From Thamnaconus septentrionalis (Eukaryota > Chordata > Actinopteri > Tetraodontiformes > Monacanthidae), in the NCBI GenBank assembly GCA_009823395.1, contig CM020514.1, positions 10,726,966 through 10,790,965 on the forward strand: a DNA stretch of 64,000 bases, read 5' to 3'. Made by a program: the position numbers and the translations under genes. Under the pieces are notes generated by a model. That model saw nothing but the letters and a program-made list of their open reading frames with translations. It was not told the origin of the DNA and did no database searches. Each line of letters opens with the position of its first letter. Within the stretch, counting starts at the first letter, position 1. Shown one piece after another: positions 11,626 to 24,800 of this stretch.

Positions 11626-12820
11626 ATGCGCCTCCGTACACCCTGTTTCTGTTTCCAAACTGCTCAAAAGTCTGATGCTCCTAAAGGGGCCATTTGTAAG
11701 GCGTTGGGTTCTGTCTGCGGGTCATCAAACACTGCGGCAACGCTTATAAATAAGCAAAAGCGTCAGTGGTTACAGCTCGAGGAAAAGCAACAGGGGTCAG
11801 AAGCAGATGGATTTGGTGGATCTGTCTCCAGGCCTCGTGCGCTGCTCACTTCTGAACTTTTTAATGTTACCGTAAGAAAAAGCTTACACATATTTTGCGT
11901 TAGGCTACATTGTTTTGTTTTTTTTCCACCCTTTTGGATGTTCAGACCGTAAATAAGTCCCTGTCAGATGAATCAAGCTGTCTGTGTACCAGGTCCTTAA
12001 TCTCAATTTTAATCATCAATCGTCAATATTCATTACCGGCCCAACACTGCTAGAAAGCACAATGCATGATTGACACAACTGTTGATGCAGTTTCTGCAAC
12101 AATAGATAAATATAGGATAATAAATAGCAGGAAAATAAAGAAATGTTTGCACAATGCCATAAACACAGGGCTAAATGTGTGTTTTCTAGAGATCTATGGA
12201 AATTGGGTCTGATGTGGGATCTTTGCCTCAGATTTTCAGGAGCGAGTACTACGCTACGCTGAGCCGCAGACGTTTGTAGCAGCGCAGCCTTTGAAGATGC
12301 GAGTTGCAGTCGGTTTTGAGACTCTGCTTCACGGCGGAGGAGGGAGTCTCCAGTGTTCTCTGGCAACCGGTCCGCCTCCTCACGTCCTCCCACCCAGCCG
12401 GCAGCCAAACACCGCTCCACCACCGCTCCACCACCACTCTACTACTCCAAGCCTCTGAAACGATGAGAGCGGAAGTCGGTCCTTCTGTGACTAACACATC
12501 GAGAGAAATATGCCCCCCCCTCCCCGCCCATATGAATTTTCAGAGACGGGAACAGGCTCTTCCTTTTTGAACGGAGACGCCTGCGTTCAGGCCTGATGCA
12601 CTATTAAAGAGGGAGATGGACACGAATCACTCTGGAGCGCTTAAATATTTCAGGGCTGCGGGCCGGAGAGTCGGGGGTGGGGGTGGGGGGTGGGGTGTGG
12701 TGGGGTGAAAGTGAGAAAAATGATGAAGGATACTGAGAACGATGAATGAAACTCTATCCCCTCTAATTTTGATGTAGCTTTTCATTACATATTCATGTGA
12801 TGGTGCCACCCCCCTCTCTT

Positions 12821-12863
12821 TCTCTGTCTCTGTCTCTGTCTCTGTCTCTGTCTCTGTCTCTGT
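12821..12863 (+). repeat. (TCTCTG)n hexanucleotide microsatellite
   Basis: About seven copies of TCTCTG, preceded by a C-rich run. The minus-strand frames through it (ETETET, DRDRDR) are artefacts. Confidence 0.9.
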
Positions 12864-13040
12864 GTGCGTGCAGACTGTGATCATACATATTACCCATCAC
12901 TTCCACTTTAATTGCACACGGCCAAGAGAGGGTTGGGGGCGGCACATCAGTAATTCTAATAATACATAAAAACAAGTATTCTCAAACCATTTGCTCTAAC
13001 GCCTTCTCCTGAGTGCGCAATGGATGTATCTGTATGTATC

Positions 13041-13044
<4 letters not shown>

Positions 13045-13072
<28 letters not shown>
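13045..13072 (+). repeat. (TG)n microsatellite
   Basis: About 14 TG units following a short (TATCTG)-like run. Confidence 0.9.
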
Positions 13073-13380
13073 AACGTGCATCGGGAATAAGACTGATTCG
13101 TTCATTAGGCCGGCCCTGTATGCATGCGCAGCCTCGCGCATGCATTGCGTCCCTCTGTCTCCATCTAGATTTTCATTACAACCCCGCGACCAACATCCTA
13201 TTTATTTAAGGCCATGTCTCCGCTCATAGCGCGTCGCATGTCAAATAAATACAATTACGGCGCCATTGTATGTGTGTGTGTGTGCGCGCATAGGTTAGGC
13301 GCCTTTAACAAATTATTTATGTTATTTGAAGTTTATGTACCTTGACTAATAGGATTCTAAAAGCATTACGAAACAAGGCG

Positions 13381-13690
13381 CCCAAAATGAGATGTTGAGG
13401 GGCCGGCCGGCGTGTCATCATCGCCGACGAGCGCTGAAAAACGAGTTCGATATGAAGAGCTTAATATGTTTTAGAGAGTTGACCCACACCGATGGCAATC
13501 TGGAAAATAAAGCCGATCGCCATCTCGGCTCTGAGTGCCGTGAAATATGATGCAAGCTGTTAGTGTCATGAGCTAATAAACTTTTAATGTGGGGTCATAA
13601 TAGATGATGTTCAGATCATATATATGATTGATTGGCCATAAAATTGGTTAGCGAGCACACAAAACAGGCTGGAGTTTATGCTTCCGCGGT
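13381..13690. promoter_or_regulatory. candidate conserved non-coding element
   Basis: Long unique block with GCTAATAAACTTTTAATG, GATTGATTGGCCATAAAA and GCCGATCGCCATCTCGG. It contains FOX-like TAAACTT, HOX/PBX-like TGATTGAT and TAAT cores, with no repeats. Judged a likely enhancer from texture only. Confidence 0.35.
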
Positions 13691-16600
13691 GGTCCTCTCA
13701 ACCTTCTAGCACCTATTTTTCTACATTTCAGACCTCGTTCCGACCTTTTTGCTTTCAAACGGTTTCATCCACTGCGCTTTTCCTTTACGCATACGTAGTT
13801 TTTTTTTTTTTTTTTATCACTGAATAGGATCCAGCTGGTCTAGTCAAGCAAATATGTTCTAATAACATCATGGACCAACGCTAAATAATAATTTTATTAT
13901 CAGCCGCTCATATGACAGGGAGATAATCAAGAGCAGTCTGGAGATGATTATGGTTTGTTTCATTACTGGGTGAATGAGGACGACAGAAAGTTGGTTTGCG
14001 CGTGCGTTTGTGCGTGCCTGTTTTTTTTTTTTTTTACTGATCTTGATAACAGGAGAGAGGAGATCGCAAGAGCTCTAAGTTAAATTATGCATGTAGCGTA
14101 AATTAGCCAGCAAGACGTTGATGCCTTTTTTTCCCCTTTTTGGTTCCAAATGAGAAGATGAAGCTCCTGTAAAAAGGTTAAATGGGGTTTTCCCCAAATG
14201 AAAAGAAATTGACCCATAACAAAGAGAACAATTTTTAAATGCTATGCATGCTAATAGACTGAAAGGAAATGTGTTCTGTGTTGTAAGGGGGTCACTGTTG
14301 TTGGCGGCTCTTCCCAGAGAAGGTTTTTTTTAAATCTATCCGTCTGCTTTGATTCCATTTTAATGGCACACTCTTATTCAAATATGTCCACCATTATCAT
14401 TTTAGCTAGCGCCCGATGATAGCAGTAAATGGAGATGGGCTCTCAACTGGGATTACCCAGCGGATGGCCAACGCCGCTCAGGGATATTTGTTTGTGTCAT
14501 TACTTATCCGGACGTTGATGAAGTGCGCCGGCGGTATCGGAAGGAAACAGCTCGGACTAAAGCCCTGGCCAGTCAGTCCCGAGCAGGCGGTAATTGGGTT
14601 ACAATCTGTGACCTTTAGCATCACATGATCGCTAAAGCCGCGATCATCCCGGGGTGTTGTGTCACGACGCCAGTGAGTCTCTTTCAAAGCGGATCTCTCT
14701 CTCCCGGGGTCCCGAGGGGTCGCGGAAATAAGCCCTGCCCGCGTCTCACTGCCGTCGGCTTGCCAAGGGTGGCTTTCAACCTGGTATTTTGCCTCTTCAT
14801 CTCGCAATTTTTGAAATTGCAGCATTTCCCTGGAAGCTGTGAAGGTTCGGCGGCAACGGTGTTTAACTTGGACTGTTGTATTCGGGCCGTGAGCCTCATC
14901 CTGGTTTTAATCACCCCTGGGGTGTGGTGTTTAGGTGCTCGCTGGAAAAAATAATTGTGATACCTTAATTATTAGTATCCTGCTCAGGTGGAGCAGCATG
15001 TGTGGGAGTATTTATTTTTTATCTGAAAAAACATGAATTTATAAAACTGAGAAACCCAGGCGGTTTATTACATTACTAAATACCAACATTCTGCCGCAAA
15101 TTTGATTTATCCACCTTCACGAGAGCGGAGAGCAACAACAAATCAAAATGGTCCTCGGCTTTGACCAGAAACAGGCTGCAACTTAACGCAAAACCAGGGT
15201 GAAAATACATAGCCTCAACAAATTAATGACCGCTAGTCAGTGACAAGCTAATTACAGTTCTATCTATCTGAAGAAAAACATATCATTATTTATTGAGAGT
15301 AGAGTACACTCCTGTGAAGGAAATGAGTATTCTATCTGTAAAGGCTATGGCTAAAAAAAATAAAAATCAATGAACACATACACACACAGAGGGCTGCGTG
15401 ACTTCCTACACACTCCTACTTAGATAAGTTCCTGTTTTAATACTGAAGATGCCACCCACGTCCTTCCGCTGATCTGTGCACTGTGTGATTAACTCACTGA
15501 AAACAACATTGATGATGACTGTGCTGCAGGGAATAAAAATACCATATTTCCCCAGACTATAATAAACACACTATCGCTGTCCTATATTAAAAGTCAGAAT
15601 CAGACTTCCTGTGTTCTGTGATCGCCACACAGCCACCATGGTAAACTGTACTTACCCATATTTTTCCTCCCAGTAGCCTCCATGTCATGTGACTCAGTGA
15701 CTCCAAACTGATGCCAGACGTAATTACTGCAGCGGAGAGATAAGACTCACATCCCATTATTCCTTTGCATGGCTTCGTTTAAACATAATAATGATAATAA
15801 TAATAATAATTATAGAAATACATATTCACATTTTTATTGAAATGCATCATTTTTTAAATGGCTTGCACACTGGGTGACCCCTATGTCTATAATGCTGGTG
15901 GTGTCAGTACTAAGGAAGATCATTTTCCATGGACATCATCTGGACTCCACACCAATTTTCTTACGGCTTTCTTTCAAGAAAATGTTGTCTTTTCTATCAT
16001 TTGACACAAGGCGAGTTCTTCCACTACAATGGAAAAACAAGACACGCCCCTTTATTATTATTACTACTACTGTGTTTGTCTTTATGGATGTTTTGGAACA
16101 TTAATTTTTATTTTCTACTTGCTCGTGACTCACTGACTCCCAACCCAACTCATTTGTAATTGCTAATGTGAACAGACAAGACATTCCTCTTCTATTTTTT
16201 TTTTAAAGGATGAAATGTTTTTTTTTACCAGTTCACTCTTTTTATGCTAATATTCTTTTGAATGAAAGTTTTCTAAAGCATGTAGCCCATTTTAATATTG
16301 GGCACACAGAGAAATGGTCATTTACATGTCTAAATTATCGTTTTAATCCAATGGTGTCTCTTTTATTTGCAGTTAACTTATTAAAGTCTTGTGCAAAGCA
16401 GACACACTTGACATTCATAGTTCATCCTGCTGCTGTTCAGAGGCGGATAGAGGGGCTAATGTGTCACTGTCATCTGTATCAAATCACGTGACTCCAGATA
16501 ATGCATAATTATGACAAATGACTGATGATGGTATTATGGAGCCCAATATGCAATATGCATCCATATCTGTTTAATCAACGCTACGCAGAGCTGAGATTTC

Positions 16601-18472
16601 AGACGGCGGGCTGCCACTACGACTCCCTGGGTGGCCGACAGAGACTCATTTGTTGAGGAGAAAATGCACCCATGAATAAATATGTTGTCTGAATTTATCG
16701 TCAGTCTGCAGAAATATATTAACGCCGGTTCCTCTTGTCTGGTCAAGTGAGCACCTGCAATCCGACGCGCCCGCCTCTTCTGCATCCTAATTAGTGCATC
16801 AGATACATATGTGTGTCAGTGACCTGTGAAATTAGAAAAGCCCAGTCATTTTGGGGAGTGAGTGCAACAAATCATTAATACAAAGGTGGGGACATGATGG
16901 AGAAATGAGGCGGGAGAGGGAATAAACACATAAAGGGTCTTTCGCGAAATGCCAGTGGTGAAATAACACAAACAGCCAGTGACTCTGCAGCGCCGTTCTA
17001 ACCAAGCCTGCATTTCCTTAGTCTAATTCAATAGATGACATCCGTTCCACAGCATTTATAAACTACAAAAAAAAAAAAAATCAAAACTGCATTAATTTGC
17101 TCTGTGGCCCAATTCGAGCGCAGGTAGCCGTGTCAGATAACGTAAAGATTCCGGCCCGGCTCGGGCTGCCTTCCCTCCGCGCCGCAATCAATCAGGGCAA
17201 AAATTAACCAGGAGAGAAATTTCAGTTTCGCGTTTTGCCGTATTGATCAGAGAATCGAGTCAATTACAGGGTGACAACATGAGATTGAAGGCAGGGATCC
17301 ATATAGTGTGCAGTCAGGAGCACGGAAAAACAGCCTCCGGTATCATTACCTGTTTACAGTATTGAGTTTAAAATTGCAGGGTCGGGATGCAGCGACGTTT
17401 GAATGTCGGTTTGAAAATACAGGCAGTGCTGTCGCGGCGGCAGCGCAGGCCTCTGCGAATAATAGGAGTGGGACGTGTAAAAGGTACAGAGGACGCTGAC
17501 TGATGTGATAATGTAATATGTTCGCTGCATTTTTTCAAAACACTGTTATTTTCCCCTTGACAGCAGTATTCCATTTATTTAGGCTCCCATAAGGCCCCAC
17601 TTTTTATTCATACAGCCAAATTTGGCTCCCATCAAATTTTATTTTTTTGCCTTTTGACTGAAAAAAGAAATACCATAGGAGAAAATCTGCGGCTCTCTTA
17701 ACATGGCAATAAACACGTAACAGCTTTTGTGTATTTGAATGTTACATAGCATGTCAGCAGTTGTAAAAGCAGAGCAATGATATGTGCGTTCAGAAAAGGG
17801 TGCGACCAGACCAGTCAGATCTCAGATATCACGTTTGTTGTAATTGGTACAAATACGAGACTTGCTCCAACCGCACCGTTTCCTGAATGTCATGTCAGTG
17901 GTTGACGTTGAAAGGTCGGCTCACCCAAAATTAAAATGGCATCCATCCACCACTCATCCCCGATGCTGATGGAGGTGACATTTTCTAATCCAGATGAACG
18001 GCTCTTGAGCTTCACAGAGGGAAAGAATTCAAGGCAATGGATGAACGGCTGCTGTCACAAAGAGCTCAGAACAGCAATATTAGACTTTTATTTTTTTGGC
18101 CAAAATGTCCACTGCAAATGCCCGGATGAGATCCCTGCCGTCCTTTTTATATTAGAAGCTGAAGCAAACAACTGAATTTAGTCTTTGTGACTCACAAAAC
18201 TATGTTTATTGGTGTGCTTCAAGCCGTTACGAAGGCTTCAGAGACAGAGGGGAGCCCTACAGGAAATTAAGGTTAACTCAACCACTGACTAATCCAACCT
18301 ACAAATGGCATTCTGTGGGGAGGAAGAAAAGATTGAAAAAAAAAAAAAAAGCCAACACATTAAAAAAAGAAATAATTTGTGATTCAGGGATAAATTGCAA
18401 CAGGAATCGCAGCCAGAGAGCAAAACAGCGCAGCCGCACATCAAGACTGGTTGGGCTTTGCCCAGCCAGGGG

Positions 18473-18526
18473 TGGAGGCTGGAGGGTCGGTGGAGGCTGG
18501 AGGGTCGGTGGAGGCTGGAGGGTCGG
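18473..18526 (+). repeat. 18-bp minisatellite, three copies
   Basis: Three perfect consecutive copies of TGGAGGCTGGAGGGTCGG, with a partial fourth. Because the unit is a multiple of three, several frames stay open across it (for example repeated Pro-Pro-Thr-Leu-Gln on the minus strand); these are not genes. Confidence 0.9.
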
Positions 18527-18919
18527 GGGAGGTGGGGCACGATGCTGGGATGTTAACAATACATGTTTGTGCGGCTCATTTGACGGCGCCTGATGTGGCA
18601 GTGAGTTAAGCCCTGCCGCCTTAATCTTATCTCATCAGATTGCCAATGCTAATCTGCTTTATGAAAGCTTATGAAACAAATCATCGCGCACAGCCAGAGT
18701 GCAGTGGGTTACTGAGACCCTGTGTGTGCTTGTGACTCAGCAAGTGGGGGCAGCGCGCAGGGTTGACAGGCCTTTAACTGAAAAAAGAAACAAAAAAACA
18801 ACAGCCTTAAGAGCTGAAATGAGATTAAGTCTTCAGCAGCTATAGGCGTCTGAACAGAGGCAAGGGGAACACAGGCCGGCTCTTCGTCTCTCTTTATTAA
18901 ATCCAATCGGATTGTTTGC

Positions 18920-19180
18920 CAACATGTAAAATTCTCGCTTTAACGCAATCAAGCGGCGAGGCAATCCGCAGTGAAGGGGTTCTAATCTGCCGCGATGGCT
19001 CCCGCGACAAGGCCCCCCCCACCTCCACGGAGAAAACCCCATAAAGGCCTTAAGGGCCCGAACCAGGAGGAAGGTTGTTTAAGATTATTATTAAACGGCG
19101 TCAGTTGACCGTTTAATTATTTGAAAATTAAGGCGACCTGCTGCGTAAGCTGGAGGCCGATAAATATTAATGCCTCGACA
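18920..19180. promoter_or_regulatory. candidate conserved non-coding element
   Basis: Unique CpG-rich block running into CCGTTTAATTATTTG, AAATTAAGGCGACC and CGATAAATATTAATGCC. The homeodomain-like cores and absence of repeats suggest a regulatory element about 2.7 kb before the irs2 start codon. Inference only. Confidence 0.35.
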
Positions 19181-19850
19181 GAGGAAAAAGGGCAAGGGCG
19201 CATCACAGACACACCAGACTGGCTTTGCAAGCCATGCACTTTATAGGACAATCAAGCCATCTTATTGGGATTTTATAGAGAGCTGATTTGCATTTGGTGT
19301 ACGCTTAACACAAAGCAAAGGAGTTCCCCCCTCCTCCTCTTCTTCTTTCTCCCTCATCCTCAGCGCTTCCATTCACCTCAAACCACTCTTAGGTCACGCA
19401 GGGACACGGTGATGTTCATAATTGAGCAGAACCTCCCTAATATGGTATTTTGGCGTTTGTTATTGGGCGACGGGTGGTGGAGTGCGAAAGCAAGCTCGCG
19501 TCTGTCAGGCAGAAACCCCTAATATCAACAGACAGGGAACCCTCTTTATCCTACAGGGAGACATCTGAGCCTGGGAGGTTTTAGGCAGCCAGGCTCCCCG
19601 GCTATTTATATTGCCATGGCTTCATAGCGGAGCGGCGCAGCAAAGGCCGAGGTAAACACAGCCACCCATCATGTCAAAACACAAAAAAAAAAAAACTGCG
19701 CAGCGGAACAGAAAATCTCTTACGTGCCACTGGCCAAAAAACTCTGCGAGGTTATTTGGGGACGCGCGTGTGCGGGCGGGCGGGTGAGTGGGCTGCAGCG
19801 CCCTTCAAATTCCCTCTTCCCTCCGTGATGCTGCAGTCAAATCAAACTCT

Positions 19851-19908
19851 CTTCTTCTTCTTCTTCTTCTTCTTCTTCTTCTTCTTCTTCTTCTTCTTCT
19901 TCTTCTTC
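19851..19908 (+). repeat. (CTT)n microsatellite
   Basis: About 19 CTT units. They give a false poly-phenylalanine frame. Confidence 0.95.
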
Positions 19909-20140
19909 AGTGGCATCATTGACCTGCACAGTGCATGGTAATTGACCTTGCCACTGAGGACTGGCTGGGTTTCATGCTGAGCCAGCACTGCGGGATCAGA
20001 GGGGGGAAATGGAGGAGGTGTGAGTATGGGGAGGCTATTGGGTCAGCGGGGGAGGGAGCGTCCTTTCAATATGTTATCATTATGGGACATGCGCCTATTT
20101 AAAAGTGCAGTGGCGGTGATATAACGGGCTATCGGCAGGT

Positions 20141-21093
20141 TTGAGTGGCACGGGGAGGGGAAGTGGACGTGGATAAAATTGCTGCTCCATCAATGCGGAC
20201 GGAGCGCGGGTTGGATTTATGGGAGGTGACTGCACTGTGTGTGTGCTCGTGTGTGTGTCATATGTGTGTGCCTTGTCGTGTCGTCGTCAGTGAAGCCGTT
20301 CCGCTCCGCTCTGCCTGCCAGGATCGGGATGAGCAGGAAAAACCTCGGTCCCGCAGAAACTGCGCTCTCATCACCTCCGCCGCGTGGTACCCAGCTGGCG
20401 CTCGCCGCCTCATCGTTACGCACAACACGACACGACCAGCCTCTGACGCACCGAGATCAGGAGAATGTTTTGCGTCACTATGAGATCAGTGATTTTTTTT
20501 TTTTCTCGTATTAAATAATAAAAACAATATGCCGCGTCCAACGGATCCCTGCCCTGGTTCGTGATCGGGATGTTTTTCATTTTTGTATTTATAGACGACG
20601 CCTCAGTCTCGCATATTGCGCTTCTGGTCCCTCTCCACAGCAGACGTAGATGTTTATCAGAAACACTTGCCTGCTTTCCTCGTAGACCCCATCCCCGCCC
20701 CCCAAAAGGGAGACAGACTAGAATACCCCCCCCCCTTGAAGGGCGTCAGTGTATTCTGGCCAGGCGACTCAAAGGGAATATTGAATTCCAGCGACAGGAG
20801 CGGCAAGACTCGCCTCGGTTCTGGTTGTTTACCATCTGGAGGGGAGAGGAGGGGAGGAGAACCGGAAGTGCTCCCTTTACAGACGCGTTATGCTCTAAGG
20901 GAATTAAAAGATTACACAGAGAAAGAGGGCGGAGGGGGTGAATAAAGGGGTAAACTGAAAGGTTTCATTTGCGCGTCACTTTCATTAGTTAGAGCCCAAT
21001 TTATCCTTGTTGTGTGTTTCATAATCGTGCTCAGTGGCGCTAAGTGACCCATGAGTGGGCTTTATAGGCCAGAGAAAAGAAGAAAAATGTTTG

Positions 21094-21184
<91 letters not shown>

Positions 21185-21399
21185 GTTGAGTTTTTTTACT
21201 CAATGCTTCACTGGAGTCCAATGTTGGATCACATCACAGAGGCGCAGATACTAAAAATAAGCGCTGAGTGAGTGACTACGCTCCAACGAGTCGGAAGGGG
21301 GCAGAGTGATAGTAGGAGGGCTCTCCGTCTCCACCTTTTACTCCAGCATTCATCCCTTTCCACCAATAAGCCCAATGAGCTGTGCGCGCACCGCCCACA

Positions 21400-21402
<3 letters not shown>
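20141..21402. promoter_or_regulatory. irs2 upstream region
   Basis: GC- and CpG-rich DNA interrupted by the (TTA)n tract at 21097-21184. It lies directly before the irs2 5' leader and probably contains promoter-proximal control sites. No TATA box or specific factor site could be placed with confidence. Confidence 0.4.
21097..21184 (+). repeat. (TTA)n microsatellite upstream of irs2
   Basis: About 29 uninterrupted TTA units, 620 bases before the irs2 start codon. The poly-Ile and poly-Asn frames across it are artefacts. Confidence 0.95.
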
Positions 21403-21448
<46 letters not shown>

Positions 21449-21806
21449 TCTCCCTCCCTCCTCCCCTCTCTCTCTCCCTCTCTCTCGCTCACTCTCTCTC
21501 TCTCCTCCACCCCCCCCCCCCTAGTATTTTTTAAAACCAGGGGCTGGATGTGTGTAGGTCGTCACACGTTGTTTCCCCGCTCGTCGCTCCGGACGACAGC
21601 CGACATGTGTTACTTATCGCTCCGCTGCGAGAGACGAAGAAGACGACGGACGCACGCAGCGCAGCCGGCACTCGGAGCGGAGAATTAACGAAAGAGAACG
21701 AGAAAGAGAGAGGGAAATACACGTCGTTTCTTTCACGGAGGGAGCGAAGGAGGGGGAAGCGTTCCGTTCGAGAGAAACAAAAAAAGGGGGGGAAATAAAG
21801 CGGAGA
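21403..21806 (+). promoter_or_regulatory. irs2: irs2 core promoter and 5' leader, putative
   Basis: The segment holds (GT)n at 21403-21445, a C/T-rich tract to about 21522, a TATA-like TATTTTTTAAAA near 21525, then CpG-rich DNA up to the ATG at 21807. The transcription start was not identified. Two upstream ATG frames lie in the likely leader: 21550-21798 (82 codons), ending 8 bases before the irs2 ATG, and 21605-21688 (27 codons). The irs2 ATG itself has A at -3 and G at +4, a strong initiation context. Confidence 0.45.
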
Positions 21807-21832
21807 ATGGCGAGTCCGCCGAGCAACGCGGG

Positions 21833-21877
<45 letters not shown>

Positions 21878-24800
21878 GCCGCCACAGCTAACGGCAAGCT
21901 CGGCGGTCGGCGACGTCAAGAAGTGCGGATACCTCAAGAAGCAGAAACACGGACATAAGCGCTTCTTCGTGCTCAAGGAGCCCGGCGAGGGTTTCCCCGC
22001 CCGGCTGGAGTACTACGAGAGCGAGAAGAAATGGAGGAACAAGTCGGCGGCGAAGAGGGTCATCCCGCTGGACTGCTGCCTCAACGTCAACAAGCGAGCG
22101 GACGCCAAGTACAGGCACCTCATCGCCCTCTACACCAAGGACGAGTACTTCGCCGTGGCCGCCGACAACGAGCAGGAGCAGGAGAGCTGGTACCAGGCGC
22201 TGACGGAGCTGGTGGCGGAGGGCAAAGCCTACGACAGCTCCGCCTCCAACTCGGCGTCCTCCCTGGTCGGCTTCGACGAGGCGAGCTACGGGGTCATCAC
22301 GCCGGTCGCCGCCGTCTACAAGGAGGTCTGGCAAGTGAACATGAAGTCCAAGGGCTTGGGTCAGAGCCGGAACCTGACCGGCGTTTACAGACTCTGCCTC
22401 TCCAGCCGGAACATCAGCTTCGTCAAGCTCAACTCGGAGGTGGCCTCTGTCGTGCTGCAGCTGATGAACATCCGGAGGTGCGGCCACTCGGACAGCTTTT
22501 TCTTCATTGAGGTGGGTCGCTCGGCGTCCACGGGGCCCGGTGAGCTGTGGATGCAGGCGGACGACTCGGTGGTGGCTCAGAACATCCACGAGACCATTCT
22601 GGAAGCCATGAAAGCCATGAAGGAGCTGTCTGAGTTCCGCCCGCGCAGCAAGAGCCAGTCATCCGGCACCAACCCCATCTCTGTGCCCACGCGCCGGCAC
22701 CTGAACAATCTCCCCCCCAGCCAGACCGGACTCCCCCGGCGGTCGCGCACCGACAGCATAGCCGCCACCTCCCCAGTGAGCAAATTCTCCTCCTGCCGAA
22801 TACGCACAGCCAGCGAGGGCGACGGCACCATGGCACGCCCCTTGTCCGTGACCGGAAGCCCTCTAAGCCCCGGGGCTCACAGGACCCTGCTGAGCAGATC
22901 CCACACCATCACCACTCGCCCTTGCCGGACATTTGAATCCTCCTCCCTCAAGCACAGTAAGTCCATGTCCATGCCTCTGTCTCATTCCCCGCCCGTGGCC
23001 GCCCCCAGCACGGGGAATCTGTCCTCATGCCTGGAGAGCAGCGCCCCTCGCCCCTCTAGCTGTAGTGCCTCTTTCTCGGGCTCCCCCAGCGACGCTGGTT
23101 TCATATCATCTGAGGAGTATGGGTCCAGCCCAGCTGATGCAAGGGACCTGAGGCTATCCCTCACCCTGCGTAGCAACACCCCGGAGTCCATCCGAGCGGA
23201 CACCCCTCCGTCCCGTGACGGCAGCGAGCTGGAAGGCTACATGGTGATGGAGCGGCAGAATCAAAATGGTTACCGGCGATTGCCAGAGTTGGATAAGGCT
23301 TACAGGAAGCGCACATACTCCCTCACCACGCCCCGCCAGCATAGGGTCCTCCCACAGGTATCGTCAGCCTCTCTGGATGAGTACACTTTGATGAGGGCCA
23401 CTTACACCAGCGGGAGTCAGTCCTCTCGTAGGTGTCACACCGCCTCACCCAAAGGGATCTATCCTGAGGATTACAGGGACGTACACCTTGGTGCTGCCGG
23501 TCTTCAAGGTGATAGCGGCTACATGCCTATGATGCCAGGTGTGGTGCCTCCGACTCTGACGTCCAAGGATGACCCCTACATGCCCATGAGCCCCATGTGT
23601 GTTTCTGCTCCAAAGCAAATCATAAACCCTCGCTCACACCCCTCCTCAGTGGGGCTGGCCCCACGGACGGATTCCCCCGGAAGTGTTTCTCTGGAGGACA
23701 GTGGCTACATGCGGATGTGGTCCGGAACCAAGATGTCAGTGGAAAGCACAGATGGGAAGCTCAATAACGGCGACTACCTGAATATGTCTCCCGTTGACCC
23801 GCTGGTGTCTCTCACACCGCCAGACTACATCCTGAGTCCTCTCAAAGATCACAACCCCCAGAACAGACAACATTGTATTTACAGCTCTCTGCCACACTCT
23901 CTGAAAGGCCAGTTGCAGCGTAACGGCTCCACAGACACAGACCAGTATGTTGTGATGAGTTTACAGAGGCAACGGATAGAAGAGGAGTCAAACTTGTGTC
24001 CTGTTTCTCCAAGAGACTCTGTGGCCAGTGGCTCACCTGGAACACCGGTCACCCCTTCTTCTGTGCCATCTCCTCTCAGAGTGGCCCGGCTGGACAGTGG
24101 CCAGGTTCACCGGAGTCGAGTGTGTCGTCCCACCCGCCTGGCTCTGGACTCTCTCAGAACGCTACCGTGTATGAGCGAACACCCTCTCCCGTCAGAGCCA
24201 CGCAGCCCCGGAGAATATATTAACATAGACTTCAGCACTGCTGCTCACAGCCAGCTGGCGTCCACAGCGTCAGAGCTCTCCGAAACTCCAGCAAGTGTAA
24301 CGTGCGCAGAGAAGGGATCCCTACCACTCTCAGACTATGCTAATCTTGACGTCAGTTCCCCGGGTCACCTTGGCCCACACCAATACAAGAGTTCCCCCAC
24401 TGCAGGGTGCCTTAATTACACACCTGACGCTGTGACGTGTCCTAGTCAGGCAAACGCCCCACAGAATGTGCAGAATGGCCTGGTGGAAGAGGTGGGGAGG
24501 GACAGCATAGAGGAGCAGGCCGAGGAGGGGGGGTTGGTAGAAAATCATCCCCTCCAACAGCAGGTGAGCATCGTGTGTCCACCGGCTCCAGATAAAGACG
24601 ATTATTCTGTGATGACTTTTAATCCCGCCGCCCCTCTAGCTGCTCTTTGCCCCAGCGACACCACTCCCCTCCCCATGAGCCCCACAGACTGCGTGCAAAG
24701 ACTCAGCCTCGAGAGCAGTGGTGCAGACGAGGTGCCTCCAGTCCCTTTGGACTCATTCTTGCTGAAGGGCCCTTCACTGTCGGTCACCCTTTTAGATCCA

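Larger units (their letters stand above)
8756..20140. other. 11-kb gene-free, mostly unique intergenic region upstream of irs2
   Basis: No recognisable coding exon on either strand; frames are under 150 codons and lack domains. Dispersed repeats are scarce compared with the rest of the window, while CpG dinucleotides and TAAT cores are common. This is the texture expected of a regulatory landscape. Simple repeats and the better enhancer candidates are listed separately. Confidence 0.5.

Noticed and set aside
21888..22589. 233-codon minus-strand frame opposite irs2
   Set aside because: It is an antisense shadow of the GC-rich PH/PTB coding region, where codon bias keeps the other strand open.
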